From: JACCXM01 sp046328335
GTDB lineage: Bacteria; Chloroflexota; Chloroflexia; Thermomicrobiales; UBA6265
Assembly (NCBI GenBank): GCA_046328335.1
Contig: JAXLWU010000006.1
Coordinates: forward strand, 1 to 64,000
Direction: 5' to 3'
Length of the DNA stretch: 64,000 nt
The number at the start of each line of letters is the position of its first letter. Positions within the stretch are counted from its first letter, which is position 1. The notes below the pieces were generated by a model that saw nothing but the letters and a program-made list of their open reading frames with translations, was not told the DNA's origin and searched no databases. The position numbers were made by a program, and so were the translations under genes. Of the stretch, positions 17,642-26,083 are shown one piece after another.

Positions 17642-19311
17642 CGTCCCCACTTTCGAATGCTGATATCGCGGCCCAGTTGCAGCGGCACGCCGCATTGCTC
17701 GAGATATCTGGAGACAATGCGTTTCGCGCGCGCGCGTTCGAACGCGCGGCGGAATCGATCCGCGCCTGGCCTGAGTCGGTCGCGAGACTGGCTGCAACAG
17801 GAGATTTGCGTTCGGTCCCCGGTATTGGCGAAGGAATCGCCGCGGCGATCGAGCAATTGCTCGCATCAGGGAGTTTTGCGGCACATACCGAACTGACGAG
17901 CCGGTTCCCGGAATCACTGATCGAGATCACCGGACTATCAGGGGTCGGCGCCAAAACAGCCCAACGCCTCTATGCGCAGCTCGGAATTACGGACCTTGCG
18001 GCACTCGAAGCCGCTCTCGTCGCCGGACGTATCGGAGCAACCAAGGGTCTCGGAAAACGGACCGAAGAAACGATCAGAGCGGGCATTGAGTCACTTCGTC
18101 AGCGAACAGGTCGAATGCCGCTCGGCGTCGCCTTGCCTGTTGCCCGCGCCCTGGTCGAAGCCTACCGCTCCCTAAATCCGAAGGTGACGACCTCGTTGGC
18201 TGGTAGCATCAGGCGGTGGGAAGACACTGTTGGTGATATCGACCTGGTCATTGCTACTGACGATTGCGCTGCCGTTGCCGCGGCGCTTGCATCGCTTTCC
18301 CTTGTGGCATCAGCCAGCCAGGTGGACAGAGACGCCATCAGGCTAAATCTGGCCGCGGGTATCGAAGCAGACGTCTATTGCTGCCGCCCAGAATCCTGGG
18401 GCTCCACCCTTGTGCGAGCGACAGGAAGCGCGGCGCACCTCGAACGTCTTTCTTCCATCTTCGAAGCCGCGACCGAGGAGGAGATTTACGCCGCCAACGG
18501 GCTGCCGTGGATTCCCCCGGAATTGCGTGCCGGTGGCGATGAGTTCGCGTGGTGGAGCGAAATTCCCGGGCTGGTGCAAGTCGAGGATATCGGCGGCGAG
18601 TTCCACGCCCACTCAACGTGGAGCGACGGTGGCGCCTCGATCCTGGAGATGGCTGAAGCCGCTCTGGACTGGGGCTACTCCTTTCTCGGCATTACCGATC
18701 ACAGCCAGGGACTCGGGGTAGCCAACGGCTTGACGCCCTCCCGTATTTCCGCGCAGCGCGAGGAGATAGCGGATGCCCAGCGTCAACTCGGCGACCGCCT
18801 TCGTTTACTTGCTGGAAGCGAAGTCGAGGTTCGGCGGGACGGCTCGCTCGATTTCGATGATGAACTGCTCTCGCGCCTCGATGTCGTCGTTGCCTCGGTT
18901 CACACCGGGTTGCGACAACCACGCGAAGAACTGACCAGCAGGCTCATTGGTGTCCTGCAGAATCCCCATGTCGACATCATTGCCCATCCCTCCGGCCGGC
19001 TCATCGAGCGGCGCCCCGGAGGCGATTTCGATTGGGATCGTGTCTTTGCATCCGCCGCTTCCACCGGTACCGCGCTCGAAATCAATGCCGACCCCGCCCG
19101 GTTGGATTTGACCGCCGCTCATGCGATGCGAGCGAGTGCCGCAGGCGCGGTCATCACCATCAATTGCGACGCCCATTCACCTAGCGGATTCGCCGTCATG
19201 GAATATGGCGTCGCCGTGGCACGCAAGGCCTGGCTCACTCCGTACCAGATTCTGAATTGCTGGCCACGATCCCAGGTGCTTGCCTGGTTAGCGGAGCGCC
19301 GCAGGTCGTAG
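17638..19311 (+). CDS. polX: DNA polymerase X family with PHP domain (PolX)
   Basis: The 557-residue protein has the bacterial PolX layout. First comes an N-terminal helix-hairpin-helix region (LEISGDNAFRARAFERAAE, VPGIGEGIAAAIEQLL, GVGAKTAQRLYAQLGI). Next is the nucleotidyltransferase palm with GSIRRWEDTVGDIDLVIA, whose two Asp bind metal. A C-terminal PHP phosphoesterase domain follows (EFHAHSTWSDG, GITDHSQGLGVANG, GSEVEV, VVASVHTGL, IIAHPSGR, INCDAHS). Such enzymes fill gaps in base excision repair and have 3'-5' exonuclease activity through PHP. It overlaps the Mur-like gene by ATGA and converges on dnaE with a 4-base gap. Confidence 0.93.
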   Translation: MTSPLSNADIAAQLQRHAALLEISGDNAFRARAFERAAESIRAWPESVARLAATGDLRSVPGIGEGIAAAIEQLLASGSFAAHTELTSRFPESLIEITGLSGVGAKTAQRLYAQLGITDLAALEAALVAGRIGATKGLGKRTEETIRAGIESLRQRTGRMPLGVALPVARALVEAYRSLNPKVTTSLAGSIRRWEDTVGDIDLVIATDDCAAVAAALASLSLVASASQVDRDAIRLNLAAGIEADVYCCRPESWGSTLVRATGSAAHLERLSSIFEAATEEEIYAANGLPWIPPELRAGGDEFAWWSEIPGLVQVEDIGGEFHAHSTWSDGGASILEMAEAALDWGYSFLGITDHSQGLGVANGLTPSRISAQREEIADAQRQLGDRLRLLAGSEVEVRRDGSLDFDDELLSRLDVVVASVHTGLRQPREELTSRLIGVLQNPHVDIIAHPSGRLIERRPGGDFDWDRVFASAASTGTALEINADPARLDLTAAHAMRASAAGAVITINCDAHSPSGFAVMEYGVAVARKAWLTPYQILNCWPRSQVLAWLAERRRS

Positions 19312-19315
19312 TCTG

Positions 19316-22300
19316 CTAGGATGCGAGCAATTGCGGCGCAGGCTCCTGCAAGACAACCGCGAGGACACCCGCGACGGCGAGCAAATCACGTTCCAACTGC
19401 TCGGACCACTCGATCTTGCGGCTTCGACTCTTCAATGTCAGATATCGACCGCGGTCGAGCGGGACTTCCAGCACAACCGGATGCGGACCCTCATGTTGCA
19501 ACAGGATCTCGTTGACCCGTTGCATGGTTCGAATCTCGCGCCAAGGGTCGAGCGCGGCGCCAAATCTGATCGACAGCGCATTGACCGGTGCTTCTTCGAC
19601 CGGTCCTGTTGGCAGTTCGGCAGTCACTGATTCAGCAACGATCTGCAATGCCTCGCCGCGACGGTCCAGCCGGCCCCGCAGCTCGACGATGGCGCCTTCA
19701 ACGAGGGCCTCCGCGTTTCGTTCGTAGGCGTCCGGGAAGAGCACGAGATCGGTGCGTCCGGATAGATCTTCCATCACAGCCACGGCCATGGTGCGGTTCG
19801 ATTTGGTCGTGATGCGTCTCACACTCGCGATCATTGCGATACACCGGACATTTGCACCGGGGTTCAGTTGCTCCAACTGGGCAATCTCCTTCAGGTGCAT
19901 CCCATCTGGAGTGCGCCGCGCCTGCTGCAGCACTTCTGAAAGTGGATGGTCGCTCATGTAGACCCCCAGCAACTCCTTTTCCCATTCCAGGAGTTCGCGC
20001 GCGGTCACGGTTTGCGTTGATTCGGCATAGACCGGCGGCGCTGATTCCTCAACCGCGCCCCCGAAGAGGTCCATCTGCCCTTTCGCCGTGGCCCGCTGCC
20101 GTTTCTGGGCTGCCTGAATTGCTGGCTCGAGCGCGGCGAGCACCGCGCCGCGCTCGCCCAGGCAGTCGAGTGCTCCCGCCCTGGCCAGAGACTCGACTGC
20201 GCGTCGGTTGACCAGCGACCAGTCAAGGGATTCGCAGAACGCCGCCAGACTGCCGTACACCTTCTCGGAGAATCCATCGCGCTGTGACACGACCACAGCC
20301 GCGGCGGAAGCCCCGACGTTCTTGACCGCTGCTAATCCAAATCGAACCGCAAGTTGATCATCGCCAAGGTGTTCCACACTGAATTCTTCGCGGCTCTGAT
20401 TGATGCAAGGAGGAAGTACGGCGATCCCCGCCCGACGGCACTCCGCCATCAGCGCGACGATGCGATCGGTATTCCCGAGTTCGGACGACAGCAACGCGGC
20501 CATGAACTCGACCGGAAAGTGAGCCTTCAAATAGGCCGTTTGCGCGGCGATCACCGCGTACGCCGCGCTGTGCGCCTTGTTGAAGCCATAGCCCGCAAAC
20601 CGCTCGATCATGGCGAAGACCTCGGCTCCCAGCCGCTTGTCAACGCCGCGCGCCACACAACCCTGAACGAATCGGTCGCGGTACTTAGCCATTTCTTCCG
20701 GGAGCTTCTTGCCCATCGCCTTGCGAAGTCCATCGCCTTCAGACATCGAAAAGCCGGCGAGGACGTTTGCGATGCGGATGACCTGCTCCTGGTACAGCGC
20801 GACACCGTAGGTCTCGCTCAGGATCGGCTCCAACTCGGGATGAACGTATTCGATTTCGGTTCGGCCATGCTTACGGGATATGTACTCTGGGGCCATCTCC
20901 ATCGGTCCCGGCCGGATCAGCGCCATCAGCGCGATGAGATCCTCGAACCGGCCCGGCGCAACATCGACCGTCATCCGCGTCGTCGAACCGGCTTCCAACT
21001 GGAAGACGCCGGTCGTCTCCCCTCGCTGCAACAGCTGCAGGGCCTTCTCATCCTCGAGCGGGATTGACTCCAGGGATATGTCGTGACCCGCGTCCTGGAG
21101 CAGCGCGATCGCCTTCCCGAGGACCGTCAGCGTCCGCAGCCCCAGAAAGTCCATCTTGAGCAATCCAAGACTTTCCAACTGTCCCATCGGGAATTGCGTG
21201 GTGATCCCACCCTCGCTCTTGCCGCCCGCGCGCTGCAGGGGTACATGCTCGACGAGCGGATCGCGCGAGATAACAACGCCGGCAGCGTGCGTCGAGGCGT
21301 GCCGCGAGACACCTTCGACTCGCCGCGCGGAATCGACGAGTTCGCGCACCGCGTCGTCGCTGTCATAGACAGCACGGAGCTCAGGGACTTTTTCGAGCGC
21401 GCTTTCGATCGTGATGCCCGGACCCGTGGGGATCAACTTGGCAACGCGATCGGTGTCGGCGAAGGACCGTCCCATGGCCCGGCCAACGTCGCGGACCGCG
21501 GCTTTGGCGGCCAGGGTTCCGAAGGTAACGATCTGGGCGACCCGGTCGGCGCCGTACTTTTCGACGACGTACGCAATAACTTCGTCACGGCGATCGTCGG
21601 CAAAATCGATGTCGATATCCGGCATCGAGATACGGGCGGGATTCAGGAAGCGCTCGAAAATGAGGTCGTACTGGAGCGGATCGAGAGCGGTGATTTGCAG
21701 GGCGTAGGTGACGATGCTCGCCGCGGCGGATCCGCGTCCGGGTCCGACAAGAATCCCGTTCTGCTTCGCGAAACGGACAAAATCCCAGACGACAAGGAAA
21801 TAGTTGGCGAAGCCCATTGTCTTGATGACGTCGAGCTCATACCGCAGACGCTCCTCGACGGCGCCCGACACATGGCCGTACCGCGAACGCACTCCTTCCT
21901 CGCAGAGCGCCGCCAGGTAGGAATCCGCACTGTGCCCCGGCGGGACCGGAAACTCTGGTAAATGGTATCCCCGAAAATCGAGGTTCAATTCGCAGCGTTC
22001 CGCTATCCGCACCGTGTTGGAGATTGCCTCCGGAACGTCCTGGAAGAGCCGCGCCATTTCATCGCCGCTCTTCAAATAGAGTTGATTGCTCTCCGACTTG
22101 AGCCGCTTCGGGTCCGCCAGCGTCGTATTTGTCTGAATGCAGACGAGCAGTTCCTGGGCTGTTGCATCGTCCTCGTTGCAGTAGTGCACGTCATTTGTCG
22201 CGACTAACGGGAGATCGAGCGATCGTGCCAGTGCGATGAGGTCGCCATTGACGCGCAGCTGATCGGCAATCCCGTGATCCTGCAGTTCAATGAAGAACCG

Positions 22301-22795
22301 ATCCCGACCGAAGATCTCTCCCAGCTTTCCCGCGTAGTCCCTGGCTGCCTCCGGTTTCCCGTGTAACACATTGTTGGCGACTGGACCACCCAGGCAGGCC
22401 GAGGTCGCGATGAGGCCGGAGTTGTGCTTGCCAAGCATTTCGAGATCGATGCGCGGACGATAGTAGTACCCCTCCAACTGCGCGTAACTCGAAAGCTGCA
22501 GAAGGTTGCGGTAACCGGTCTCGTTTTCAGCGAGGAGTAACAGGTGGTACGACTTGCGTTCGCGGTTCTTCGCGCTTCCCTCGGCCAGATAGGCTTCCAC
22601 TCCGATAATCGGATGCAGGCCGGCCGCGGCCGCGGTCTTGTACCACTCCATCGCTCCGTACATGACGCCGTGGTCGGTTACCGCAATATGCTGGAGGTCC
22701 AGCTCAGCGGCTCGCTTCGCGTACTCCTTGGTGCGCCCCATCCCGTCCAGGAGGGAATACTCCGTGTGTAGATGGAGATGCGCGAACTCCGCCAA
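19316..22795 (-). CDS. dnaE: DNA polymerase III alpha subunit (replicative)
   Basis: The 1159-residue protein is the main C-family polymerase. It starts with the PHP domain (HLHLHTEYSLLDG), continues through the palm active site MPDIDIDFADDRRDEVI, the GPGRGSAAAS phosphate-binding loop, the fingers and FNKAHSAAYAVIA, and ends with an OB-fold domain and a tail that would contact the clamp or tau. It contains DnaE1-type features such as KAAVRDVGRAMG. The second alpha subunit at 50120 is the error-prone form. Confidence 0.97.
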   Translation of the reverse strand: MAEFAHLHLHTEYSLLDGMGRTKEYAKRAAELDLQHIAVTDHGVMYGAMEWYKTAAAAGLHPIIGVEAYLAEGSAKNRERKSYHLLLLAENETGYRNLLQLSSYAQLEGYYYRPRIDLEMLGKHNSGLIATSACLGGPVANNVLHGKPEAARDYAGKLGEIFGRDRFFIELQDHGIADQLRVNGDLIALARSLDLPLVATNDVHYCNEDDATAQELLVCIQTNTTLADPKRLKSESNQLYLKSGDEMARLFQDVPEAISNTVRIAERCELNLDFRGYHLPEFPVPPGHSADSYLAALCEEGVRSRYGHVSGAVEERLRYELDVIKTMGFANYFLVVWDFVRFAKQNGILVGPGRGSAAASIVTYALQITALDPLQYDLIFERFLNPARISMPDIDIDFADDRRDEVIAYVVEKYGADRVAQIVTFGTLAAKAAVRDVGRAMGRSFADTDRVAKLIPTGPGITIESALEKVPELRAVYDSDDAVRELVDSARRVEGVSRHASTHAAGVVISRDPLVEHVPLQRAGGKSEGGITTQFPMGQLESLGLLKMDFLGLRTLTVLGKAIALLQDAGHDISLESIPLEDEKALQLLQRGETTGVFQLEAGSTTRMTVDVAPGRFEDLIALMALIRPGPMEMAPEYISRKHGRTEIEYVHPELEPILSETYGVALYQEQVIRIANVLAGFSMSEGDGLRKAMGKKLPEEMAKYRDRFVQGCVARGVDKRLGAEVFAMIERFAGYGFNKAHSAAYAVIAAQTAYLKAHFPVEFMAALLSSELGNTDRIVALMAECRRAGIAVLPPCINQSREEFSVEHLGDDQLAVRFGLAAVKNVGASAAAVVVSQRDGFSEKVYGSLAAFCESLDWSLVNRRAVESLARAGALDCLGERGAVLAALEPAIQAAQKRQRATAKGQMDLFGGAVEESAPPVYAESTQTVTARELLEWEKELLGVYMSDHPLSEVLQQARRTPDGMHLKEIAQLEQLNPGANVRCIAMIASVRRITTKSNRTMAVAVMEDLSGRTDLVLFPDAYERNAEALVEGAIVELRGRLDRRGEALQIVAESVTAELPTGPVEEAPVNALSIRFGAALDPWREIRTMQRVNEILLQHEGPHPVVLEVPLDRGRYLTLKSRSRKIEWSEQLERDLLAVAGVLAVVLQEPAPQLLAS

Positions 22796-22891
22796 GACCG
22801 CCTCCTGGTGTACCTCGTGCTGGTCGCTTCAGGCTGCGGGGTTGGGGCAATCCTACCTTCATCCGCCGCCCTCGACCATCATCTGATCCGG

Positions 22892-22930
22892 TGAAAAGAA
22901 GAGCCGCGAGCGACTTGACGCCCGCGGCTC
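22892..22930 (-). terminator. Rho-independent terminator of the XRE gene
   Basis: GAGCCGCG (22901-22908) pairs with CGCGGCTC (22923-22930), extended inward by GCG/CGC after one A-C mismatch, with a six-base loop. On the minus strand TTCTTTTC follows. It stops the XRE transcript before dnaE. Confidence 0.85.
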
Positions 22931-22950
22931 GGAGAGTTGGCTGACTTGGG

Positions 22951-23367
22951 TCAGGCGGCAACGCCAGTAAAACCCTCGGCGGCACGGGGCCGGATCGCGA
23001 AGCGGGCCTGCTCGGTGAGCAACCGCAGAACCTGCCGAATGTTGTCCCGGTACTCCACTGGCACCGAGTCGTTCTGCAGGAGATCGAGGACTTCTCCCAG
23101 CACGGGTTCATCAGAAAGCAGGCTCGAAACATCGCGGGGAAGAAATCCGGCAGCGGCGAGAAGGGAATCCTCTTCGACCTGAGCCAGGGTAAGAGCAGCG
23201 GCCAACCGCTCGACCGCTTCGCGGGTAGGCATTCTGGCGCCGCTCTCGAGGCGACTCACATAACTGTGGTCGAAGTCAGCGCGCTCCGCCAATTTGCTCT
23301 GTGAAACACGCCGCGCCTCGCGCAGGGCCTTCAAAAGACCGCCGAAATCCGCTCCTGTCTGTCCCAT
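22951..23367 (-). CDS. XRE-family helix-turn-helix regulator
   Basis: From ATG 23367 the protein is 138 residues; an earlier GTG at 23412 has no ribosome site. Residues about 8-62 form a Cro/CI-type HTH (LLKALREARRVSQSKLAERA, DHSYVSRLESGARMPTREAVERLA). The C-terminal part is helical and probably a dimer domain, with no ligand motif. It has its own consensus promoter (23453-23481), an inverted repeat over the likely start point, and a terminator, so it is a monocistronic, possibly self-regulating gene. Confidence 0.85.
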   Translation of the reverse strand: MGQTGADFGGLLKALREARRVSQSKLAERADFDHSYVSRLESGARMPTREAVERLAAALTLAQVEEDSLLAAAGFLPRDVSSLLSDEPVLGEVLDLLQNDSVPVEYRDNIRQVLRLLTEQARFAIRPRAAEGFTGVAA

Positions 23368-23423
23368 CTGATTTCTCGCCCTCTGCCTGAGCCGGAGGGG
23401 TCCGCCCGGCACTGTTGCCTACG

Positions 23424-23481
23424 AGTCAACAAGCGGGCAACTCGTTGACTGGATAGTATCACTTAGTTGTCGTGCTGTCAA
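23424..23481 (-). promoter_or_regulatory. Promoter and putative operator of the XRE gene
   Basis: On the minus strand TTGACA (23481 to 23476), a 17-base spacer and TACTAT (23458 to 23453, preceded by TGA) form a near-consensus promoter. An inverted repeat AGTCAAC-N13-GTTGACT (23424-23450) covers the expected start point, where an autorepressor could bind. Confidence 0.65.
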
Positions 23482-23821
23482 TACAGTAGAACACGAATAG
23501 TTGAAAGCGACAGTTGGTGCCTCTAGGCGGGCATTTATCGACAGCAGCGAGACGCCCACCCCGACGGAAACAGTGGCACTGTCGCTATCCTGAGGGGACT
23601 GTCGTTGAGCGCTAGTGGTACCCGTCCATCGGTCATGCTCTTGTACCTGTCCGCCTTTCGGATATCCTTGGCGGCGGTCAGGAACGACGCGGGTTTCGAC
23701 AGTAGTGTTGATCGGGATTGGCCGCTCCCCGGCTCAGCGGGTGGAAATCGCGGCCAGAGAGCGATGCGTACGACTTTCAGTAGGCTCGGCGCGGTGCCTG
23801 GTTGGGCAAAGGAGTCACGTT
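23482..23821. other. Intergenic region before the FolD-like gene
   Basis: The folD frame stays open through most of this stretch, but the translated sequence is not conserved and no ATG/GTG with a ribosome site lies near the FolD domain. I see no RNA structure or promoter I would defend here; only short repeats such as ACAGTGGCACTGT. Confidence 0.3.
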
Positions 23822-24706
23822 CTGGCACAGGTACGCATATTGCGCGGCGCTCCGGTGGCAAAGCGCATCCGTAGCGAGGTGCAAGCTGCCACTGCGGAGC
23901 TGGAGGCAGTGGCGGGCGTCCGAACGACGCTTGCGACCGTGCTGGTGGGCCAAGCCCCACCGTCGGCTGCATACCGCGAAGCCATCGCGCGCGCCATGGG
24001 CGGGTGCGGAATCGACCATATCGATGTGACGCTACCGGTAGCGGCCACCACGGCGATGGTGGTCGAGATGATCGAGCGCTTGAACCAGCGTGCCGACATT
24101 CACGGCATTCTCCTGCTCATGCCGCTGCCAGCACACATCCATTCGCTCGAGGTCATCTCCGCCATCGACCATGACAAGGATGTCGACGGCATTTCGCCAA
24201 CGAGTGTCGGCCGCCTTCATCTAGGACTGCCGGCGTTGCACCCAAGCACTCCGCTGGCTGGTCTCGAAATCCTTGACTACTATCAGATTCCTGTTGCCGG
24301 AAAACGGGCGGTGGTTGTCGGCCGCGGGAACGTCGTCGGCAAGCCGATGGCCGCGCTCCTCACCGCGCGTGACGCAACCGTGACCATCTGCCATACCCGC
24401 ACGGCCATACTAGGGGACGTCACCCGGGAGGCCGATTTGGTTGTCATGGCCGCGGGTCACCAAGGCCTTCTCGACGGAACCATGATTCGGCGTAACGCCA
24501 CCGTGATCGATTTCGGGGTGAACGTTTCAGGTGGGCGGGTCTTCGGTGATGCGGATGCGGACTCGATCGCCGCGGTCGCCGGTGCATACACGCCGGTGCC
24601 GGGCGGGACGACTCCGGTGACGACCATGGCACTGGCGCGAAACACGGTTACCGCCGCGTATGCCCGTGCGCGACACGGTTCATCGTCCGCAGGGACTGAC
24701 GGTTGA
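23822..24706 (+). CDS. folD: FolD-like protein lacking catalytic residues
   Basis: The 294-residue protein has the FolD fold: N-terminal RILRGAPVAKRIRSEV, ATVLVGQAPPSAAY, DKDVDGISPTSVG, NADP-binding VVGRGNVVGKPMAALL, CHTRT, and C-terminal PVPGGTTPVTTMALARNT. FolD normally oxidises methylene-THF and hydrolyses methenyl-THF. Here the catalytic Lys of YxxxK is I55 (YREAI), and the Gln of GILVQLPLP is Leu (GILLLMPLP). HP-N after KDVDG is SP-S, and the GVG of PGGVGP is altered. AGGAG lies seven bases before CTG 23822; no ATG or GTG is near, and TTG 23840 is the other choice. It may be inactive, changed in function, or divergent. Confidence 0.8.
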   Translation: MAQVRILRGAPVAKRIRSEVQAATAELEAVAGVRTTLATVLVGQAPPSAAYREAIARAMGGCGIDHIDVTLPVAATTAMVVEMIERLNQRADIHGILLLMPLPAHIHSLEVISAIDHDKDVDGISPTSVGRLHLGLPALHPSTPLAGLEILDYYQIPVAGKRAVVVGRGNVVGKPMAALLTARDATVTICHTRTAILGDVTREADLVVMAAGHQGLLDGTMIRRNATVIDFGVNVSGGRVFGDADADSIAAVAGAYTPVPGGTTPVTTMALARNTVTAAYARARHGSSSAGTDG

Positions 24707-24717
24707 ACGGCAGGAAA

Positions 24718-24747
24718 TTGGATCGGGTCCGGCAGGGGTGGTAGACT
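24718..24747 (+). promoter_or_regulatory. Promoter of tRNA-Gln
   Basis: TTGGAT, 18 bases, then TAGACT preceded by TGG. The expected start point is about five bases before the tRNA. Confidence 0.65.
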
Positions 24748-24758
24748 GCGAGTTGTAT

Positions 24759-24832
<74 letters not shown>

Positions 24833-24860
24833 TACCAACTGGGCACACTATGCTGATGAC

Positions 24861-24888
24861 AGGCCGGGCCAACGAGCCCGGTCTTTTG
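24861..24888 (+). terminator. Terminator of tRNA-Gln
   Basis: AGGCCGGGC and GCCCGGTCT form a 9-bp stem (one G-T pair) with loop CAACGA, followed by TTTTGAT. Confidence 0.8.
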
Positions 24889-24975
24889 ATGGGTATTTCG
24901 CAATTTGGTAAGTCTCCGCGACCGATGGCTTCTTTGACGCGACAGTGCCACGGCCGGGGGGAGAATCAGATTCAG

Positions 24976-26067
24976 CTATGGATAGGAGATGATCTGATTC
25001 GGGGCCGAGACGAACGCGATCTGGTCCCCCTCAGGATTCCAAGAGAGCGGGAACCCGCCGGAAACCGGTCCAAACCGAGCGATCTCACGATCCCGGGTTA
25101 CGAGATCGATCACGAGAATCTGCCCGTCGCTCTCGAATGCCAATCGGTCTGACTCTGCTGAGTACGCCGGATTTCGCGCTCCAGCCGGTTGCGAACCGGT
25201 GAGTGCCTCCGATTCTTCACCGCTTATCGGAACTTGGTAAACATCGCTGCGGCCGTTCCTCGTCGCGGCAAAAAGAACTGAGTCCCCTTTGGCGTTCCAC
25301 GTCAGCGTCGAATCTGGACTCAGGTCCGAAACTTTCGTTGCCGTTCCCTTTGCTGGATCGATGACGAAGACGCCGTTGGGGGCGCCGCGCTTTTCCGCGT
25401 AGGCCGCTGCGGCGAGAAGCGAACCGTCAGGTGACCATGCTGCCGGTCCCATTCCCGCAGTGACTCCAGTTGTGCCAGATGCACCCGTTGCTGTTGGCCT
25501 GGCTATTCGGGTTAGCCGGCGAACCTCGCCACGATCCAATTCCAGAACGCAGAGTTCATCGCTGGTGCCATCCCAGCAAACGAATGCGATCCTCTCCCCG
25601 TCGGGCGACCATGACGGCCCGCCCAACGTCGAGAGATACGGCGCCCTTTGCTTGGCGTCATCCACGATGACGGATACTTGAAAGATCGCCGTGTTCCTGC
25701 TGAAATCGAATACATCGAGCGACTGGACGGCCGCGTCGACAACCGCGATCTGGGAGCCGTCGGGTGACCAGGAGGGCACTCCTGCAGCCGGATGTCCGGC
25801 CAGTTGTCGTGTCGCTCCACTCTCGAGATCACTCGTGAAGAGTCCATCCTCGCTACTCCACGCGATTGCATGTGCAGCAGGCGACCAGACTGGAGATCCC
25901 GGGTCAGCGGTGATCAGGCGATAGGAGCCAGTGTTCACGTTATAGATGACGATCCCAGTCGGATTGGTCGAGGTGTTGCAGCCGGCGAGGACCCCCACGA
26001 TTGCAAGGCTTGCCAGAATTCGAAGCGGTGATCTCGATAGGCTTCGGGTCTTACCTGTCGTGCTCAC
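24976..26067 (-). CDS. TolB/WD40-like beta-propeller lipoprotein
   Basis: From GTG 26067 the product is 363 residues, with a lipobox LAGC after a hydrophobic segment (LRILASLAIVGVLAGC), so it is anchored on the outer face of the membrane. The rest is five or six PD40-type repeats, each with SWSPDG or a variant (VWSP, PSWSPDGSQIAVV, PSWSPDGERIAFV, AAWSPDGSLLAAA, SWNPEGDQIAFV). Such propellers bind partners or periplasmic ligands; no enzyme motif is seen. It follows recF by 16 bases. Starts inside recF are possible but less likely. Confidence 0.8.
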   Translation of the reverse strand: MSTTGKTRSLSRSPLRILASLAIVGVLAGCNTSTNPTGIVIYNVNTGSYRLITADPGSPVWSPAAHAIAWSSEDGLFTSDLESGATRQLAGHPAAGVPSWSPDGSQIAVVDAAVQSLDVFDFSRNTAIFQVSVIVDDAKQRAPYLSTLGGPSWSPDGERIAFVCWDGTSDELCVLELDRGEVRRLTRIARPTATGASGTTGVTAGMGPAAWSPDGSLLAAAAYAEKRGAPNGVFVIDPAKGTATKVSDLSPDSTLTWNAKGDSVLFAATRNGRSDVYQVPISGEESEALTGSQPAGARNPAYSAESDRLAFESDGQILVIDLVTRDREIARFGPVSGGFPLSWNPEGDQIAFVSAPNQIISYP

Positions 26068-26083
26068 TAGTTTGAATCGCCAG

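Noticed and set aside
23760..23860. tRNA-like stretch at the start of the FolD-like gene (translation QVRILRGAP resembles read-through of a tRNA 3' end)
   Set aside because: The T loop would be GGTACGC rather than GGTTCGA and no cloverleaf can be drawn; the same residues align with the FolD N-terminus.
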